Part shown: positions 1 to 11,252 of the stretch, in pieces
Layout: the number at the start of each line of letters is the position of its first letter
How positions within the stretch are numbered: position 1 is the first letter of the stretch
From: Paraburkholderia sp.
Lineage (GTDB): Bacteria; Pseudomonadota; Gammaproteobacteria; Burkholderiales; Burkholderiaceae
Assembly: GCF_004298475.1 (NCBI RefSeq)
Contig: NZ_SCRP01000016.1
Coordinates: forward strand, 45,742 to 109,741
Reading direction: 5' to 3'
DNA: 64,000 bases
Translations under genes and position numbers: made by a program
Notes under the pieces: generated by a model
What the model saw: the letters and a program-made list of their open reading frames with translations, nothing else
Told to the model about the DNA's origin: nothing
Databases searched by the model: none

Positions 1-2099
<2,099 letters not shown>

Positions 2100-2220
2100 C
2101 GGCACGACGTAAAGACGAAGGGGCGCCCGCCGCGCAGCGCATGCGGTGCATGAAGCGCGCAAAGCGTATGAAGCGCGGGCGCCGATCCCCTCACCGAATT
2201 CATGGATAGACGAGAGCCAA

Positions 2221-3687
2221 ATGGGTAAGGTAACCGGTTTTCTCGAGTACGAGCGCCAGCATGAGGCGTACGAAGCACCGCTGACGCGGGTGAAGCACTA
2301 CAAGGAGTTCGTGGCCGCGCTGTCAGACGCGGATGCGAAGATCCAGGGCGCGCGTTGCATGGACTGCGGCATTCCGTTTTGCAACAACGGCTGCCCGGTC
2401 AACAACATCATCCCGGACTTCAACGACCTGGTGTACCGCCAGGACTGGAAGTCGGCGATCGAAGTGCTGCACTCGACCAACAACTTCCCCGAGTTCACGG
2501 GCCGCATCTGCCCGGCGCCGTGCGAAGCGGCGTGCACGCTCAACATCAACAAGGAGCCGGTCGGCATCAAGTCGATCGAGCACGCGATCATCGATAAAGC
2601 GTGGGCCGAAGGCTGGGTCACGACGCAGATCGCGAAGCACAAGACCGGCAAGAAGGTTGCCGTCGTCGGCTCGGGCCCCGCGGGCCTCGCCGCCGCGCAG
2701 CAACTCGCGCGCGCCGGGCACGACGTGACGGTGTTCGAAAAGAACGACCGCATCGGCGGCCTGCTGCGCTACGGCATCCCCGATTTCAAGCTGGAGAAGT
2801 GGCAGATCGACCGCCGCATGCGCCAGATGGAAGCCGAGGGCGTGACGTTCCGCACCAACGTCTTCGTCGGCAAGGGCGAGCTGCCCGCATACATCGGCAA
2901 CACGGCGCGCGAAACCATCACGCCGGACGAACTGAAGGAACAGTTCGACGCCGTGGTGATCGCAGGCGGCGCGGAAACGCCGCGCGATCTGCCGGTGCCG
3001 GGCCGTGAGCTGCAGGGCGTTCACTACGCGATGGATTTCCTGCCGCAGCAGAACAAGGTCAACGCGGGCGACAAGCTCCCCGGCCAGCTTTTGGCGAAGG
3101 GCAAGCACGTCGTCGTGATCGGCGGCGGCGACACGGGCTCCGACTGCGTCGGCACCTCGAACCGCCACGGCGCGAAGAGCGTGACGCAGTTCGAACTGCT
3201 GCCGCAACCGCCCGAGGCGGAAAACAAGCCGCTCGTGTGGCCGTACTGGCCGGTCAAGCTGCGCACCTCGTCGTCGCACGAGGAAGGCTGCCAGCGCGAC
3301 TGGTCGGTCGCGACGAAGCGCTTCGAGGGCAAGAACGGCAAGGTCGAGAAGCTGGTCGCCGCGCGCGTCGAGTGGAAGGACGGCAAGATGGTCGAAGTGC
3401 CGGATTCGGAGTTCGAAATGAAGGCCGACCTCGTGCTGCTCGCAATGGGCTTCACGCAGCCGGTGTCGCAGGTGCTCGCAGCGTTCGGCGTCGACAAGGA
3501 CCCGCGCGGCAACGTGCGCGCCTCGACTGAAGGCGAGAAGGCCTACTACACGTCCGTCGACAAGGTGTTCACCGCGGGCGACATGCGCCGTGGCCAGTCG
3601 CTCGTCGTCTGGGCGATTCGTGAAGGCCGTCAGTGCGCGCGTTCGGTCGACGCGTTCCTGATGGGCAGCTCGGAGTTGCCGCGTTAA
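2221..3687 (+). CDS. gltD: Glutamate synthase (NADPH) small subunit
   Basis: 488 residues, the normal GltD length. It oxidises NADPH and passes electrons through FAD and Fe-S clusters to GltB. The N-terminal cysteine clusters [13 protein letters not shown] and CPAPCEAAC are visible. They are followed by an FAD-binding GSGPAG motif ([16 protein letters not shown]) and a second Rossmann motif, [12 protein letters not shown], for NADPH. The start at [13 protein letters not shown] is the family-typical N terminus; the frame is open further upstream but that part is low-complexity. It is co-directional with gltB and ends before a hairpin terminator. Confidence 0.97.
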   Translation: MGKVTGFLEYERQHEAYEAPLTRVKHYKEFVAALSDADAKIQGARCMDCGIPFCNNGCPVNNIIPDFNDLVYRQDWKSAIEVLHSTNNFPEFTGRICPAPCEAACTLNINKEPVGIKSIEHAIIDKAWAEGWVTTQIAKHKTGKKVAVVGSGPAGLAAAQQLARAGHDVTVFEKNDRIGGLLRYGIPDFKLEKWQIDRRMRQMEAEGVTFRTNVFVGKGELPAYIGNTARETITPDELKEQFDAVVIAGGAETPRDLPVPGRELQGVHYAMDFLPQQNKVNAGDKLPGQLLAKGKHVVVIGGGDTGSDCVGTSNRHGAKSVTQFELLPQPPEAENKPLVWPYWPVKLRTSSSHEEGCQRDWSVATKRFEGKNGKVEKLVAARVEWKDGKMVEVPDSEFEMKADLVLLAMGFTQPVSQVLAAFGVDKDPRGNVRASTEGEKAYYTSVDKVFTAGDMRRGQSLVVWAIREGRQCARSVDAFLMGSSELPR

Positions 3688-3734
3688 TTTGTCTGTTGGC
3701 GTGACGTCCGCGTGACGAATACGAGCCGTACCAC

Positions 3735-3771
3735 GAAGCCGGGCACTTGAGAAAGTGGCCCGGCTTCTTCG
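3735..3771 (+). terminator. Terminator after gltBD
   Basis: Inverted repeat GAAGCCGGGC (3735-3744) / GCCCGGCTTC (3758-3767), followed by TTCGTTT. The inner ACTT/AAGT bases extend the stem. It lies ~50 bp after the gltD stop, a fitting place for the operon end. Confidence 0.75.
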
Positions 3772-3895
3772 TTTACGCGCCCGATCCGGATGCCCGGCAA
3801 GCGCTGCGCACGGCATGCTTCGCCAGCCATTGCCCGCCGACGCGCTACCATGAAGCGAACTGCGCCCGAACTGCGCGACCGATCCCGCTCCGACC

Positions 3896-4450
3896 ATGTC
3901 AGAAGCCTCGAACAGCGATCCGTGGAAGCGCTGCTTCATCGCTCTCACGCCCGACGCGCCTTCGCGCGACGCACTCGCCGTGCTCGCGGTTCCGCCCAAT
4001 TCGCGGCGCGTGCCGTACGTGCAATTGCACCTGACGGTCGCGTTCATCGGGATGCTGGGAAAAGAGCAGGGCGAAACGCTGGCGCGCCGCCTGCAGGAGC
4101 ACGCCGTGTCGATTCCGCCCGCGCCGGTCGCGAAGATCGAGTGCTGGCCGAACTGTGTGCGTCCACATTTGATGGTCGCCGTGCTGGCGATGTCCGATGC
4201 GTTCGTCGCGCTCGACTGGCGCGTGCGCTCTTTGATGTTCGACGTGGGTTTGCCGCTCGACGCCCGCGCGTTCCGCCCGCACGTCACGATTGCGCGCTTT
4301 ACGCGCGACGCGACGTCGGCGACGCTCGCGTGCGATGCGCAGGCGCTGCCGCCGCTGCGCTTCACGTCTCTCGTGCTGTATTCGAGTACGCTCGCCCGCC
4401 AGGGCGCGCGCTACGAAGCGCTGGCGAGCGTGGCGCTCGCCAGCGCGTGA
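3896..4450 (+). CDS. thpR: RNA 2',3'-cyclic phosphodiesterase (2'-5' RNA ligase-like, 2H superfamily)
   Basis: 184 residues, a typical LigT/ThpR size. Both 2H phosphoesterase tetrapeptides are present: HLTV near residue 43 (context QLHLTVAFIG) and HVTI near residue 125 (FRPHVTIARFT). The family hydrolyses 2',3'-cyclic phosphate ends of RNA and can join 2'-5' linkages in vitro; the physiological substrate is unclear. The gene stands alone between the gltBD terminator and the convergent ABC transporter gene. The symbol thpR (formerly ligT) is assigned by family only. Confidence 0.88.
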   Translation: MSEASNSDPWKRCFIALTPDAPSRDALAVLAVPPNSRRVPYVQLHLTVAFIGMLGKEQGETLARRLQEHAVSIPPAPVAKIECWPNCVRPHLMVAVLAMSDAFVALDWRVRSLMFDVGLPLDARAFRPHVTIARFTRDATSATLACDAQALPPLRFTSLVLYSSTLARQGARYEALASVALASA

Positions 4451-4471
4451 ACCCGTCCATCGCGTTCACCC

Positions 4472-6223
4472 TTACGCGGCGATCCGCTCTTCGGGCATGC
4501 GCGCGATGTCGAGTGTCTCGTCGTGGAAGGAAGCCAGCGACTCGCGATGCGCGACGCTCACGATGGCCGCTTTCGGCAGGCGATCGTTGAAGAGCTTGTA
4601 GAGGCGGCTTTCGTTGTCGGGGTCGAGCGCGCTCGTCGCTTCGTCGAGGAACAGATAGTCGGGCTTGTGCAGCAGCACGCGCGCGCCCGCAAGCCGCTGC
4701 TGCTCGCCCGGCGAGAGCACGCGCGTCCAGTGCGCCGATTCGCCCAGCCGGTCCACGTAAGCTTCCAGACGACAGGCGCGCAATGCTTCGCGGCAGTCGT
4801 CGTCGCTATAGGTGTCGGGGGCGGAAGGATACGTGAGCGCCGCCTTGAGCGTGCCGATCGGCAGATAGCTCTGCTGCGGGATGAACATCATGCGCGCGTC
4901 GACGGGCGCGTCGATCGAGCCCTCGCCGAACGGCCAGAGGCCCGCGAGCGCGCGCATCAGCGTGCTCTTGCCCGCACCCGACGGGCCGCGCACGAGCCAG
5001 CGCGAGCCCGGCTTGATGGCGACGTCGCGCACTTCGGAGAGCGTCTCGCCGTTGGGCAGCGCGAGCTTCAGGTTGCCGGTGGAGAGCGCGTTGGCGTCGA
5101 CGAAATGCAGATTGATGCCGCCGTGCTCGGTAGCGGGCGAGACGGTTTCCTTCAGGCGCGGCGAGTGGACCACGCGCCCGAATTCACGCAGACGGTTGAC
5201 CGTAGCGCGCCATTCGACCAGCGTCGAATAACTGTTGATGAACCACGAGAACGAATCGCTGACGGTGCCGAATGCGCCGGCGATCTGCGTCACCACGCCG
5301 AACTCGATCGCACCGGCGAAATAACGGGGCGCAGCGACGACGAGCGGAAAGATGCCCGATACCTGGCCGTAGAAGGCCTGCACGAAAATGAGCCGCCGCG
5401 TGTACTTCATGACCAGCCACCAGTTATCGCGGATGTGCTGGAACAGGCCTTGCGCGTTCTTTCGCTCGATATCCATGCCGTGGTACAGCGCAATTTGCTC
5501 GGCGTTTTCACGCAGGCGAATGAGACCGAAGCGGAAATCGGCTTCGACGCGCTGTTGCTGGTAGTTGATCGACACGAGCGGGTGATTCACCTTGTGCACG
5601 ATAAACGAGCCGACGGCTGCGTAGATCGCGGCGATCCAGACCATGTAGCCCGGAATGCTGACCGGATGCCCGCCCAGCGTGAAAGAAACCGCGCCCGAAA
5701 CGGTCCACAGGATCGTGATGAACGAGAAAAGCGTGACGACCGTGGAAAAAAGATCCAGCGTGAGCGAAAGCGTGGTTGTCGCGAAGGATTGCAGATCGTC
5801 GCTGATCCGCTGGTCGGGGTTGTCGGTGAGGCGGTCTCGCTCGATGCGGTAAAAGGTGCCTTCGCCGAGCCAGTCGCCGAGAAAACGCGTGGTGAGCCAC
5901 TGACGCCACCGGAAGCTGAGCATCTGGGTCAGATAACGTTTGTAGACGGCAAGAATGATGTAAGCGAACGCGAGGCCGGTGAAGACGAGCAGCAGATGCC
6001 AGAACTGTTTGGCCTGTTTGGCTTGCAGCGCGTTGAAGAAATCGCGGTTCCAGAAGTTGAGCCGGACGTTGATCCACACGATGAGCAGATTCATCACGAT
6101 GATCGCGACGAGCAGGCCCCAGGCGATCAAGCGTTCCTCGGACACCCAATAGGGCTTGATCAGGCGCCAGGCCGAGATCCGCTCATCCTGATCCGGCGTG
6201 TCGCGGGGAGAAAGGTTGGTCAT
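4472..6223 (-). CDS. ABC transporter, fused permease and ATP-binding protein (SbmA/BacA/YddA-like)
   Basis: 583 residues. The N-terminal half has about six hydrophobic segments with the SbmA/BacA-like signature region (WRQWLTTRFLGDWL; NPDQRISDD). The C-terminal half is an ATPase with Walker A GPSGAGKS, signature LSPGEQQR and Walker B YLFLDEATSALD. Family members export or import peptides, vitamin B12 or fatty acyl substrates, so the cargo cannot be read from sequence. It is convergent with the cyclic phosphodiesterase gene (21-bp gap) and divergent from the thiamin locus. Confidence 0.9.
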   Translation of the reverse strand: MTNLSPRDTPDQDERISAWRLIKPYWVSEERLIAWGLLVAIIVMNLLIVWINVRLNFWNRDFFNALQAKQAKQFWHLLLVFTGLAFAYIILAVYKRYLTQMLSFRWRQWLTTRFLGDWLGEGTFYRIERDRLTDNPDQRISDDLQSFATTTLSLTLDLFSTVVTLFSFITILWTVSGAVSFTLGGHPVSIPGYMVWIAAIYAAVGSFIVHKVNHPLVSINYQQQRVEADFRFGLIRLRENAEQIALYHGMDIERKNAQGLFQHIRDNWWLVMKYTRRLIFVQAFYGQVSGIFPLVVAAPRYFAGAIEFGVVTQIAGAFGTVSDSFSWFINSYSTLVEWRATVNRLREFGRVVHSPRLKETVSPATEHGGINLHFVDANALSTGNLKLALPNGETLSEVRDVAIKPGSRWLVRGPSGAGKSTLMRALAGLWPFGEGSIDAPVDARMMFIPQQSYLPIGTLKAALTYPSAPDTYSDDDCREALRACRLEAYVDRLGESAHWTRVLSPGEQQRLAGARVLLHKPDYLFLDEATSALDPDNESRLYKLFNDRLPKAAIVSVAHRESLASFHDETLDIARMPEERIAA

Positions 6224-6512
6224 GTATGTCCCGATGGGTGGTCCGGCCAGCAGCCGGTATGGGCCAGGCGTGCAGCGAGGCGCGCGGTGCAGCGATTCTG
6301 TCGGGGCGCGCTTAAGCGGGGCTTAATCGGAGATCGATTGCGAAGCTCATTGTCCCACTGGCACCGAGCGCCTGACGTATCGCGCTGTCAGAAGGCATTG
6401 TGCCAGAGCGCGTGCGCAGATCACCGTGCGCGCTTGCACCAATCGCGCGCCGAAGGCCACGCCCGTCAGAGTTTGCTGGGCTCGCGGCTTTTATGGTCTA
6501 ATGGCCGCTGAC

Positions 6513-6600
6513 GAAACAGGGGTGCTTTGCTGGCATGTCGCAGCGAGGCTGAGAGAGACCCTTTGCACCCGATCCGGGTAATACCGGCGAGGGAAGTTTC
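6513..6600 (+). promoter_or_regulatory. TPP riboswitch (thi box)
   Basis: The core matches the thi-box consensus: ACAGGGGTGC at about 6514, GGCTGAGAGAGACCC at about 6547, then CCCGATCCGGGTAATACCGG and GCGAGGGAAG. CTGAGA and GGGTAATACCGGCG are the most conserved blocks of the TPP aptamer. It lies upstream of thiO-thiS-thiG-thiE on the same strand, so thiamin pyrophosphate should repress that operon. The distance to thiO (~260 bp) leaves room for an expression platform. Confidence 0.95.
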
Positions 6601-6681
6601 TGGAAGATCTAGCTGGAACCCCATCCAGCTCTCCGCCGGGCAAGCGCGGGACCAGCGTCCCATCTGTGCATCGCCTGTCCG

Positions 6682-6705
6682 GCCGGCCTTGCCAGCCGGT
6701 TTCGT
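6682..6705 (+). terminator. Possible riboswitch expression-platform hairpin
   Basis: GCCGGC (6682-6687) pairs with GCCGGT (6695-6700) across a 7-nt loop and is followed by TTCGTCCTT. It sits 82 bp after the TPP aptamer and before the first ribosome binding site. It is a weak intrinsic terminator at best; control at the ribosome binding site is equally possible. Confidence 0.3.
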
Positions 6706-6744
6706 CCTTGGGTACGTCTGTTGTTACCGTACGGAAAGGATGCG

Positions 6745-6861
6745 ATGACCGCTTATTTCTCGATTCAATCAACCCGTCCTGCGTGCTTCGGCGTGTGCTC
6801 CGGCGCGCCGTGCAGCCTTGCGTTCGCGCGTGTCGGATCGTCCATCAGGGCGCCGTCATGA
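6745..6861 (+). CDS. Possible 38-residue leader ORF coupled to thiO
   Basis: An ATG-started frame of 38 codons ends at TGA 6859-6861, overlapping the thiO ATG (6858-6860) in an ATGA junction. It has a good Shine-Dalgarno (GGAAAGGA, 6733-6740) at close spacing, while thiO itself has only a poor one. The peptide (MTAYFSIQSTRPACFG...) resembles nothing I know. It may serve to load ribosomes for thiO translation under riboswitch control, or it may be the true N-terminal context of a mis-read start. Confidence 0.4.
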   Translation: MTAYFSIQSTRPACFGVCSGAPCSLAFARVGSSIRAPS

Positions 6862-8000
6862 ACGGCGCTCGATCCCCCTCATCGATGCCCGATTTCGCCG
6901 TCCTCGGCGGCGGCCTGTGCGGGCGTCTCGTCGCGTGGCGCCTCGCGGGCGCGGGCCATCGCGTCGCGCTCTACGAGCGCGGCGGCGCCGACGGTTCCAA
7001 CTCGGCGGCCTGGGTCGCAGCCGCGATGCTCGCGCCGCTCGCGGAATCTGCCGTCGCCGAGCTGCTCGTCACCGAGCTGGGCGTCGCATCGCTCGAAACC
7101 TGGCCGCGCATTCTTGCGGAACTGCCCGAGCCGGTCTTCTTCCAGCGCAACGGCACGCTCATCGTCTGGCATCGCGCCGACCGCACCGAAGCTCCGCTTT
7201 TCGAGCGCCACATGCGTGCGAACGCGCCGCACTGGCTCGCCGACGAGCGCTTCATCGCGCTCGCGGGCGAGCAGCTCGACGCGGCGGAGCCCGCACTCGC
7301 CGGACGCTTCGGGCGCGGCTGGCTGCTGGCGGGCGACGGCCAGCTCGACAACCGCCAGGCGCTGCGCGCGCTGGCGGCGGGGCTTGCGCAGCGGGGCGTC
7401 GAAACGCACTGGAACACCGCAGTCGACGACGCCGATCCGCCGCGCGCACGCGTGACCATCGACACGCGCGGGCTGGGCGCGAAACCCGCGCTGCCCGCGT
7501 TACGCGGCATTCGCGGCGAGGTCGTGCGCGTTCACGCGCCCGGCATCGGGCTGACGCGGCCGGTGCGCCTGCTGCATCCGCGTTACCCGATCTATGTCGC
7601 GCCGAAGCAGAACGATGTCTACGTGATCGGCGCGACCGAGATCGAGGGCGAGGACCTGTCGCCGATGAGCGTGCGCTCCGCGCTCGAACTGCTGAGCGCT
7701 GCCTATACCGTGCATCCGGCGTTCGGCGAGGCGCGCATTCTCGAACTCAACACGCAGTGCCGGCCGACCTTGCCCGATCACCTTCCCGCGCTGGTCTGGG
7801 ACGGCGCGCGGACGTTGCGCGTGAACGGGCTCTACCGGCACGGCTTCATGATTGCGCCCGAAGTGGCCGACGAGGCGGTGCGGTGCGCGCAGGCGCTCAT
7901 CGAGGGCCGCATTGCCGATGCCGATGCGTTCGAGGCACTGCGCCGCGAATCGCGCTGGAGTGCGATGCTGCACGCGCACGGCGCGGGCGAGCCCGATTGA
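6858..8000 (+). CDS. thiO: FAD-dependent glycine oxidase-like protein for thiamin biosynthesis
   Basis: 380 residues, DAO/ThiO oxidoreductase family. An N-terminal dinucleotide-binding motif (FAVLGGGLCGRLVAWRLAG) is followed by a DAO fold ending with the family-typical YRHGFMIAPEVADEAV. ThiO oxidises glycine to iminoglycine (dehydroglycine), the C2-N source for the thiazole ring. It heads the riboswitch-controlled thiOSGE operon. The frame is open upstream but MNGARSPSS is the first start close to the fold. The last ten bases are tandemly duplicated just past the stop. Confidence 0.9.
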   Translation: MNGARSPSSMPDFAVLGGGLCGRLVAWRLAGAGHRVALYERGGADGSNSAAWVAAAMLAPLAESAVAELLVTELGVASLETWPRILAELPEPVFFQRNGTLIVWHRADRTEAPLFERHMRANAPHWLADERFIALAGEQLDAAEPALAGRFGRGWLLAGDGQLDNRQALRALAAGLAQRGVETHWNTAVDDADPPRARVTIDTRGLGAKPALPALRGIRGEVVRVHAPGIGLTRPVRLLHPRYPIYVAPKQNDVYVIGATEIEGEDLSPMSVRSALELLSAAYTVHPAFGEARILELNTQCRPTLPDHLPALVWDGARTLRVNGLYRHGFMIAPEVADEAVRCAQALIEGRIADADAFEALRRESRWSAMLHAHGAGEPD

Positions 8001-8066
8001 GCCCGATTGATCCCGCATCGTCGGAGTCGGAAATACATTCAGCAATACACATTGAACAGAATCGAC

Positions 8067-8264
8067 ATGGACATAGACGTCAACCAGCAGCGGCTCACGC
8101 TGCCCGAAGGCGCGACGGTAGCCGACGCGCTCGCCGCGTACGGTGCGCGCCCGCCCTTTGCCGTGGCGGTCAACTGCGACTTCGTCCCGCGCGCGCAGCA
8201 TGCCGTGCGCACGCTCCAGGCGGGCGACCGGCTCGACGTCGTGAGCCCGGTCGCGGGCGGCTGA
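8067..8264 (+). CDS. thiS: Sulfur carrier protein ThiS
   Basis: 65 residues ending in the required Gly-Gly (SPVAGG), which is adenylated and thiocarboxylated to deliver sulfur to ThiG. The beta-grasp pattern is visible: a V/I-rich first strand, LPEGATVADALAAYG and GDRLDVVSPV. The start at MDIDVNQQ gives the normal ThiS length. It lies between thiO and thiG in the thiazole operon. Confidence 0.95.
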   Translation: MDIDVNQQRLTLPEGATVADALAAYGARPPFAVAVNCDFVPRAQHAVRTLQAGDRLDVVSPVAGG

Positions 8265-8333
8265 CCGGGCGCCGAACATATCGAAGCACATCCCGATACA
8301 TCCAATAAATCAGACTCCAGGAATCCCATCTCC

Positions 8334-9149
8334 ATGACCACCACTCTTCCGACCGACAAAGCGCTCACGCTGTACGGCGAAACCTTTGCAAGCCGCGTGC
8401 TGCTCGGCACGTCGCGCTATCCGTCGCTGCAGTCGCTCTCCGATTCGATCGATGCTGCGCGCCCCGGCATGGTCACCATCGCGCTGCGCCGCCAGTTGGC
8501 CAACGGCGCGACCACCAACGGCTTCTTCGATCTGCTCAAGCGCCACGGCGTGCCGCTCCTGCCGAATACGGCGGGCTGCTATACCGTCGACGAGGCGGTG
8601 ACCACCGCGCACATGGCGCGCGAAATCTTCGAAACCGACTGGATCAAGCTCGAAGTGATCGGCGACGATTACACGCTGCAGCCCGATATGGTCGCCTCGA
8701 TCGAAGCGGCCTCGCGGCTCGTCCGTGACGGCTTCAAGGTGCTGCCGTATTGCACCGAAGACCTCGTGATGGGCCGCCGCCTGCTCGATGCGGGCTGCGA
8801 GGCGCTGATGCCGTGGGGCGCGCCGATCGGCACCGGCAAGGGCGTGATCAATCCGTACGGTCTGCGCGTGCTGCGCGAGCGCCTGCCGGATGTGCCGCTC
8901 ATCGTCGATGCGGGGCTCGGCGTGCCGTCGCATGCGGCGCAGGTGATGGAGTGGGGTTTCGACGGCGTGCTGCTCAACACGGCGGTGTCGCAGGCCACGC
9001 ATCCCGACGCGATGGCGCGCGCGTTCGCGCTCGGCGTCGAGGCGGGCCGCGCCGCGTATCTCGCCGGGCCGATGGCCGAGCGCGAGGCGGCGGTTGCGAG
9101 TACGCCGGTCGTCGGCATGCCGTTCTGGAACCAGGACGGAGGCAAGTGA
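8334..9149 (+). CDS. thiG: Thiazole synthase
   Basis: 271 residues, the usual length. ThiG forms the thiazole phosphate from deoxyxylulose phosphate, ThiS-thiocarboxylate and dehydroglycine on a TIM barrel. Recognisable blocks are SRVLLGTSRYPS, VTIALRR, the Schiff-base lysine in WIKLEVIGD, PWGAPIGTGKG and DAGLGVPSHAAQVMEWG. Its stop overlaps the thiE start (TGATG), so the two are translationally coupled. Confidence 0.97.
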   Translation: MTTTLPTDKALTLYGETFASRVLLGTSRYPSLQSLSDSIDAARPGMVTIALRRQLANGATTNGFFDLLKRHGVPLLPNTAGCYTVDEAVTTAHMAREIFETDWIKLEVIGDDYTLQPDMVASIEAASRLVRDGFKVLPYCTEDLVMGRRLLDAGCEALMPWGAPIGTGKGVINPYGLRVLRERLPDVPLIVDAGLGVPSHAAQVMEWGFDGVLLNTAVSQATHPDAMARAFALGVEAGRAAYLAGPMAEREAAVASTPVVGMPFWNQDGGK

Positions 9150-10261
9150 TGACCGAAACCTTGCGACTGCAGGCGCGCGAACTCTTCTGGCCGCCCGCCG
9201 ACGGCCTGACGGCCACGACCGAGCGCATCCGTTCGCGCCTCGGCGACTGGCCGCCCACCCACGCGCCGTGGCGCATCTGCCTGACGCCGCCCAACTCGCC
9301 GCCGGACGCGCCGAACGGCGGCGATCTGATCGTCGTGACCGACGCCGCGCCGCACCTGGCGAACATCGCGCGCTGGATGCTCGACGGCGCGGGCGTGATC
9401 GAAGCCGCACCTGGCCGTGCGACGCTGCATCTCGGCGGCGAGCGCTATCCGCTCGAAGGCGAACTCGCCGAAGACTGGATCCCCGCGCTGGCGGCGTTCC
9501 TCGACTGCGGTTTCGATCCGCACGATGCGCTCGTGCTGGCGCTCGCCTGGCGTGACGGCGACGAAGCGCGCGAAGATGCCTGGCCCGTCGACTTCTCGCG
9601 CTTTCCGCGCGTGCCGGGGTTGCCCGACGCGCCGGCGCAGCCTTTTGCGCCGTGCCCCGAAAGGCTCGGCATCTATCCGGTGCTGCCGACGGCCGACTGG
9701 GTCGAACGCGTGCTCGACTACGGCGCGAGGACCGTCCAATTGCGCAGCAAGCAGCCGAAGTCGCCGGAATTGATGCGTGAAATAGAACGCTGTGTCGCGG
9801 CAGGGCGCAAGCATGCCGATGCCCGCGTGTTCATCAACGACCACTGGCGCGAGGCGCTGGCGGCAGGCGCCTATGGCGTGCACCTCGGCCAGGAGGATCT
9901 GCGCGATGCGGATCTCGGCGCGCTGGCGGCGGCGGGCGTGCGCCTCGGCCTGTCGACGCACGGTTACTACGAAATGCTGATCGCGATGCATTTCCGCCCG
10001 AGCTACGTCGCGCTCGGCGCGGTATTCCCCACGACGACCAAGGTCATGCCGACCGCGCCGCAGGGCCTCGCGCGCCTTGTGCGCTACGTGAAGCTGCTGA
10101 ACGGCGTTGCGCCGCTGGTGGCGATCGGCGGCATCGACGGCGCGGTGCTGCCGCAGGTGCTCGCGACGGGGGTGGGCAGCGCGGCGGTTGTGCGTGCCGT
10201 CACCGAGGCGGCCGATCCGGCTGTGGCGGTCGCTGCGCTGCAAAACGCGTTTACGCAATAA
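9149..10261 (+). CDS. thiE: Thiamin phosphate synthase with N-terminal extension
   Basis: 370 residues, much longer than the ~210 of ordinary ThiE. The C-terminal ~190 residues are the ThiE TIM barrel: VQLRSKQPKSPELMREI, FINDHWREAL, GVHLGQEDL, LGLSTHGYYEM, ALGAVFPTTTK, VAIGGIDG. This part joins HMP-PP and thiazole phosphate. The N-terminal ~170 residues (REDAWPVDF...) are of unknown function. From memory, long ThiE proteins of this type occur in Burkholderiaceae. Overlaps thiG by one base. Confidence 0.93.
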   Translation: MTETLRLQARELFWPPADGLTATTERIRSRLGDWPPTHAPWRICLTPPNSPPDAPNGGDLIVVTDAAPHLANIARWMLDGAGVIEAAPGRATLHLGGERYPLEGELAEDWIPALAAFLDCGFDPHDALVLALAWRDGDEAREDAWPVDFSRFPRVPGLPDAPAQPFAPCPERLGIYPVLPTADWVERVLDYGARTVQLRSKQPKSPELMREIERCVAAGRKHADARVFINDHWREALAAGAYGVHLGQEDLRDADLGALAAAGVRLGLSTHGYYEMLIAMHFRPSYVALGAVFPTTTKVMPTAPQGLARLVRYVKLLNGVAPLVAIGGIDGAVLPQVLATGVGSAAVVRAVTEAADPAVAVAALQNAFTQ

Positions 10262-10392
10262 TGCCCCTTCGACCGGACGGCGGAGCCGCACTTATATGCG
10301 CCGCTGGTCAAGGGGGCCGGTGTGTGTTGTTTTGTGGTGACCGGCCGACGTTCGGGACGGGGCGCATCACGGCATTTTTTGAATGATGGCCC

Positions 10393-10398
10393 TATAAT
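10393..10398 (+). promoter_or_regulatory. Consensus -10 box before the mla operon
   Basis: TATAAT lies 21 bp before the mlaF start. No good -35 hexamer is found at the right distance (CGGCAT at 10370), so this is only a candidate promoter for mlaFEDACB. Confidence 0.4.
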
Positions 10399-10418
10399 CC
10401 CGCCTTCGTGTAAATGCA

Positions 10419-11252
10419 TTGTCAGCCTACGTGCCATCATCCTCTGAGACCCTGTTGGAGCTGCGCGACGTCGATTTCGGCTATGGCGACCGGCTCGTCC
10501 TGTCCGGCCTGAACATGCGCTTTGGGCGCGGCCAGGTGGTGGCGGTCATGGGTGGCTCGGGCGGCGGCAAGACCACGGTGCTGCGCCTGATCGGCGGCCT
10601 CGTGCGCGCACAGCGCGGCCAGGTGCTGTTCCATGGCGAGGATGTCGGCGCACAGTCGCGCGAAGGCCTTTACGTGCTGCGCCGCAAGATGGGCATGCTG
10701 TTCCAGTTCGGCGCGCTCTTCACCGACATGTCCGTGTTCGAAAACGTCGCCTTTGCGCTGCGCGAGCACACCGATCTCCCCGAAGAACTGATTCGCGACC
10801 TCGTGCTCATGAAGCTCAACGCGGTCGGGCTGCGCGGCGCACGCGACCTCGCGCCCTCGGAGATCTCGGGCGGCATGGCGCGGCGCGTCGCGCTCGCGCG
10901 CGCCATCGCGCTCGACCCGGAACTCATGATGTACGACGAGCCCTTCGCGGGGCTCGATCCGATTTCGCTCGGCATCACGGCCAATCTGATCCGCACGCTC
11001 AACGACGCGCTCGGCGCGACGTCCATCCTCGTCTCGCACGACGTGCCCGAGTCGTTCGCCATCGCCGATTACGTCTACTTCCTCGCCAACGGCAAGGTGC
11101 ATGCACAGGGCACACCCGCCGAACTGCGCGCCTCGACCGACCCGACCGTGCGCCAGTTCATCGACGGCGCACCCGACGGTCCGTTCCATTTTCACTACCC
11201 GGCGAACGTGCCGCTTCCGGCGGACTTCGGCATTCGCGGAGATCGCACATGA
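10419..11252 (+). CDS. mlaF: Phospholipid ABC transporter ATP-binding protein MlaF
   Basis: 277 residues. Walker A MGGSGGGKTT, signature EISGGMARRVALARA and Walker B MMYDEPFAGLDP identify an MlaF/Ttg2A-type ATPase. It energises lipid transfer between the inner membrane and the periplasmic carrier MlaC to keep the outer membrane asymmetric. The start is TTG (10419), the first start after the stop of the frame; GTG 10431 is an alternative. It overlaps mlaE by 4 bp (ATGA). Confidence 0.95.
   Translation: MSAYVPSSSETLLELRDVDFGYGDRLVLSGLNMRFGRGQVVAVMGGSGGGKTTVLRLIGGLVRAQRGQVLFHGEDVGAQSREGLYVLRRKMGMLFQFGALFTDMSVFENVAFALREHTDLPEELIRDLVLMKLNAVGLRGARDLAPSEISGGMARRVALARAIALDPELMMYDEPFAGLDPISLGITANLIRTLNDALGATSILVSHDVPESFAIADYVYFLANGKVHAQGTPAELRASTDPTVRQFIDGAPDGPFHFHYPANVPLPADFGIRGDRT

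Noticed and set aside
2323-4365. Long minus-strand open frame of ~680 codons antisense to gltD and the phosphodiesterase
   Set aside because: Arg/Ala/His-rich translation typical of antisense frames in high-GC DNA; gltD and thpR are unambiguous on the plus strand.
8669-10291. Minus-strand open frame of ~540 codons antisense to thiG/thiE
   Set aside because: No recognisable domain and biased composition; the plus-strand genes are clear.
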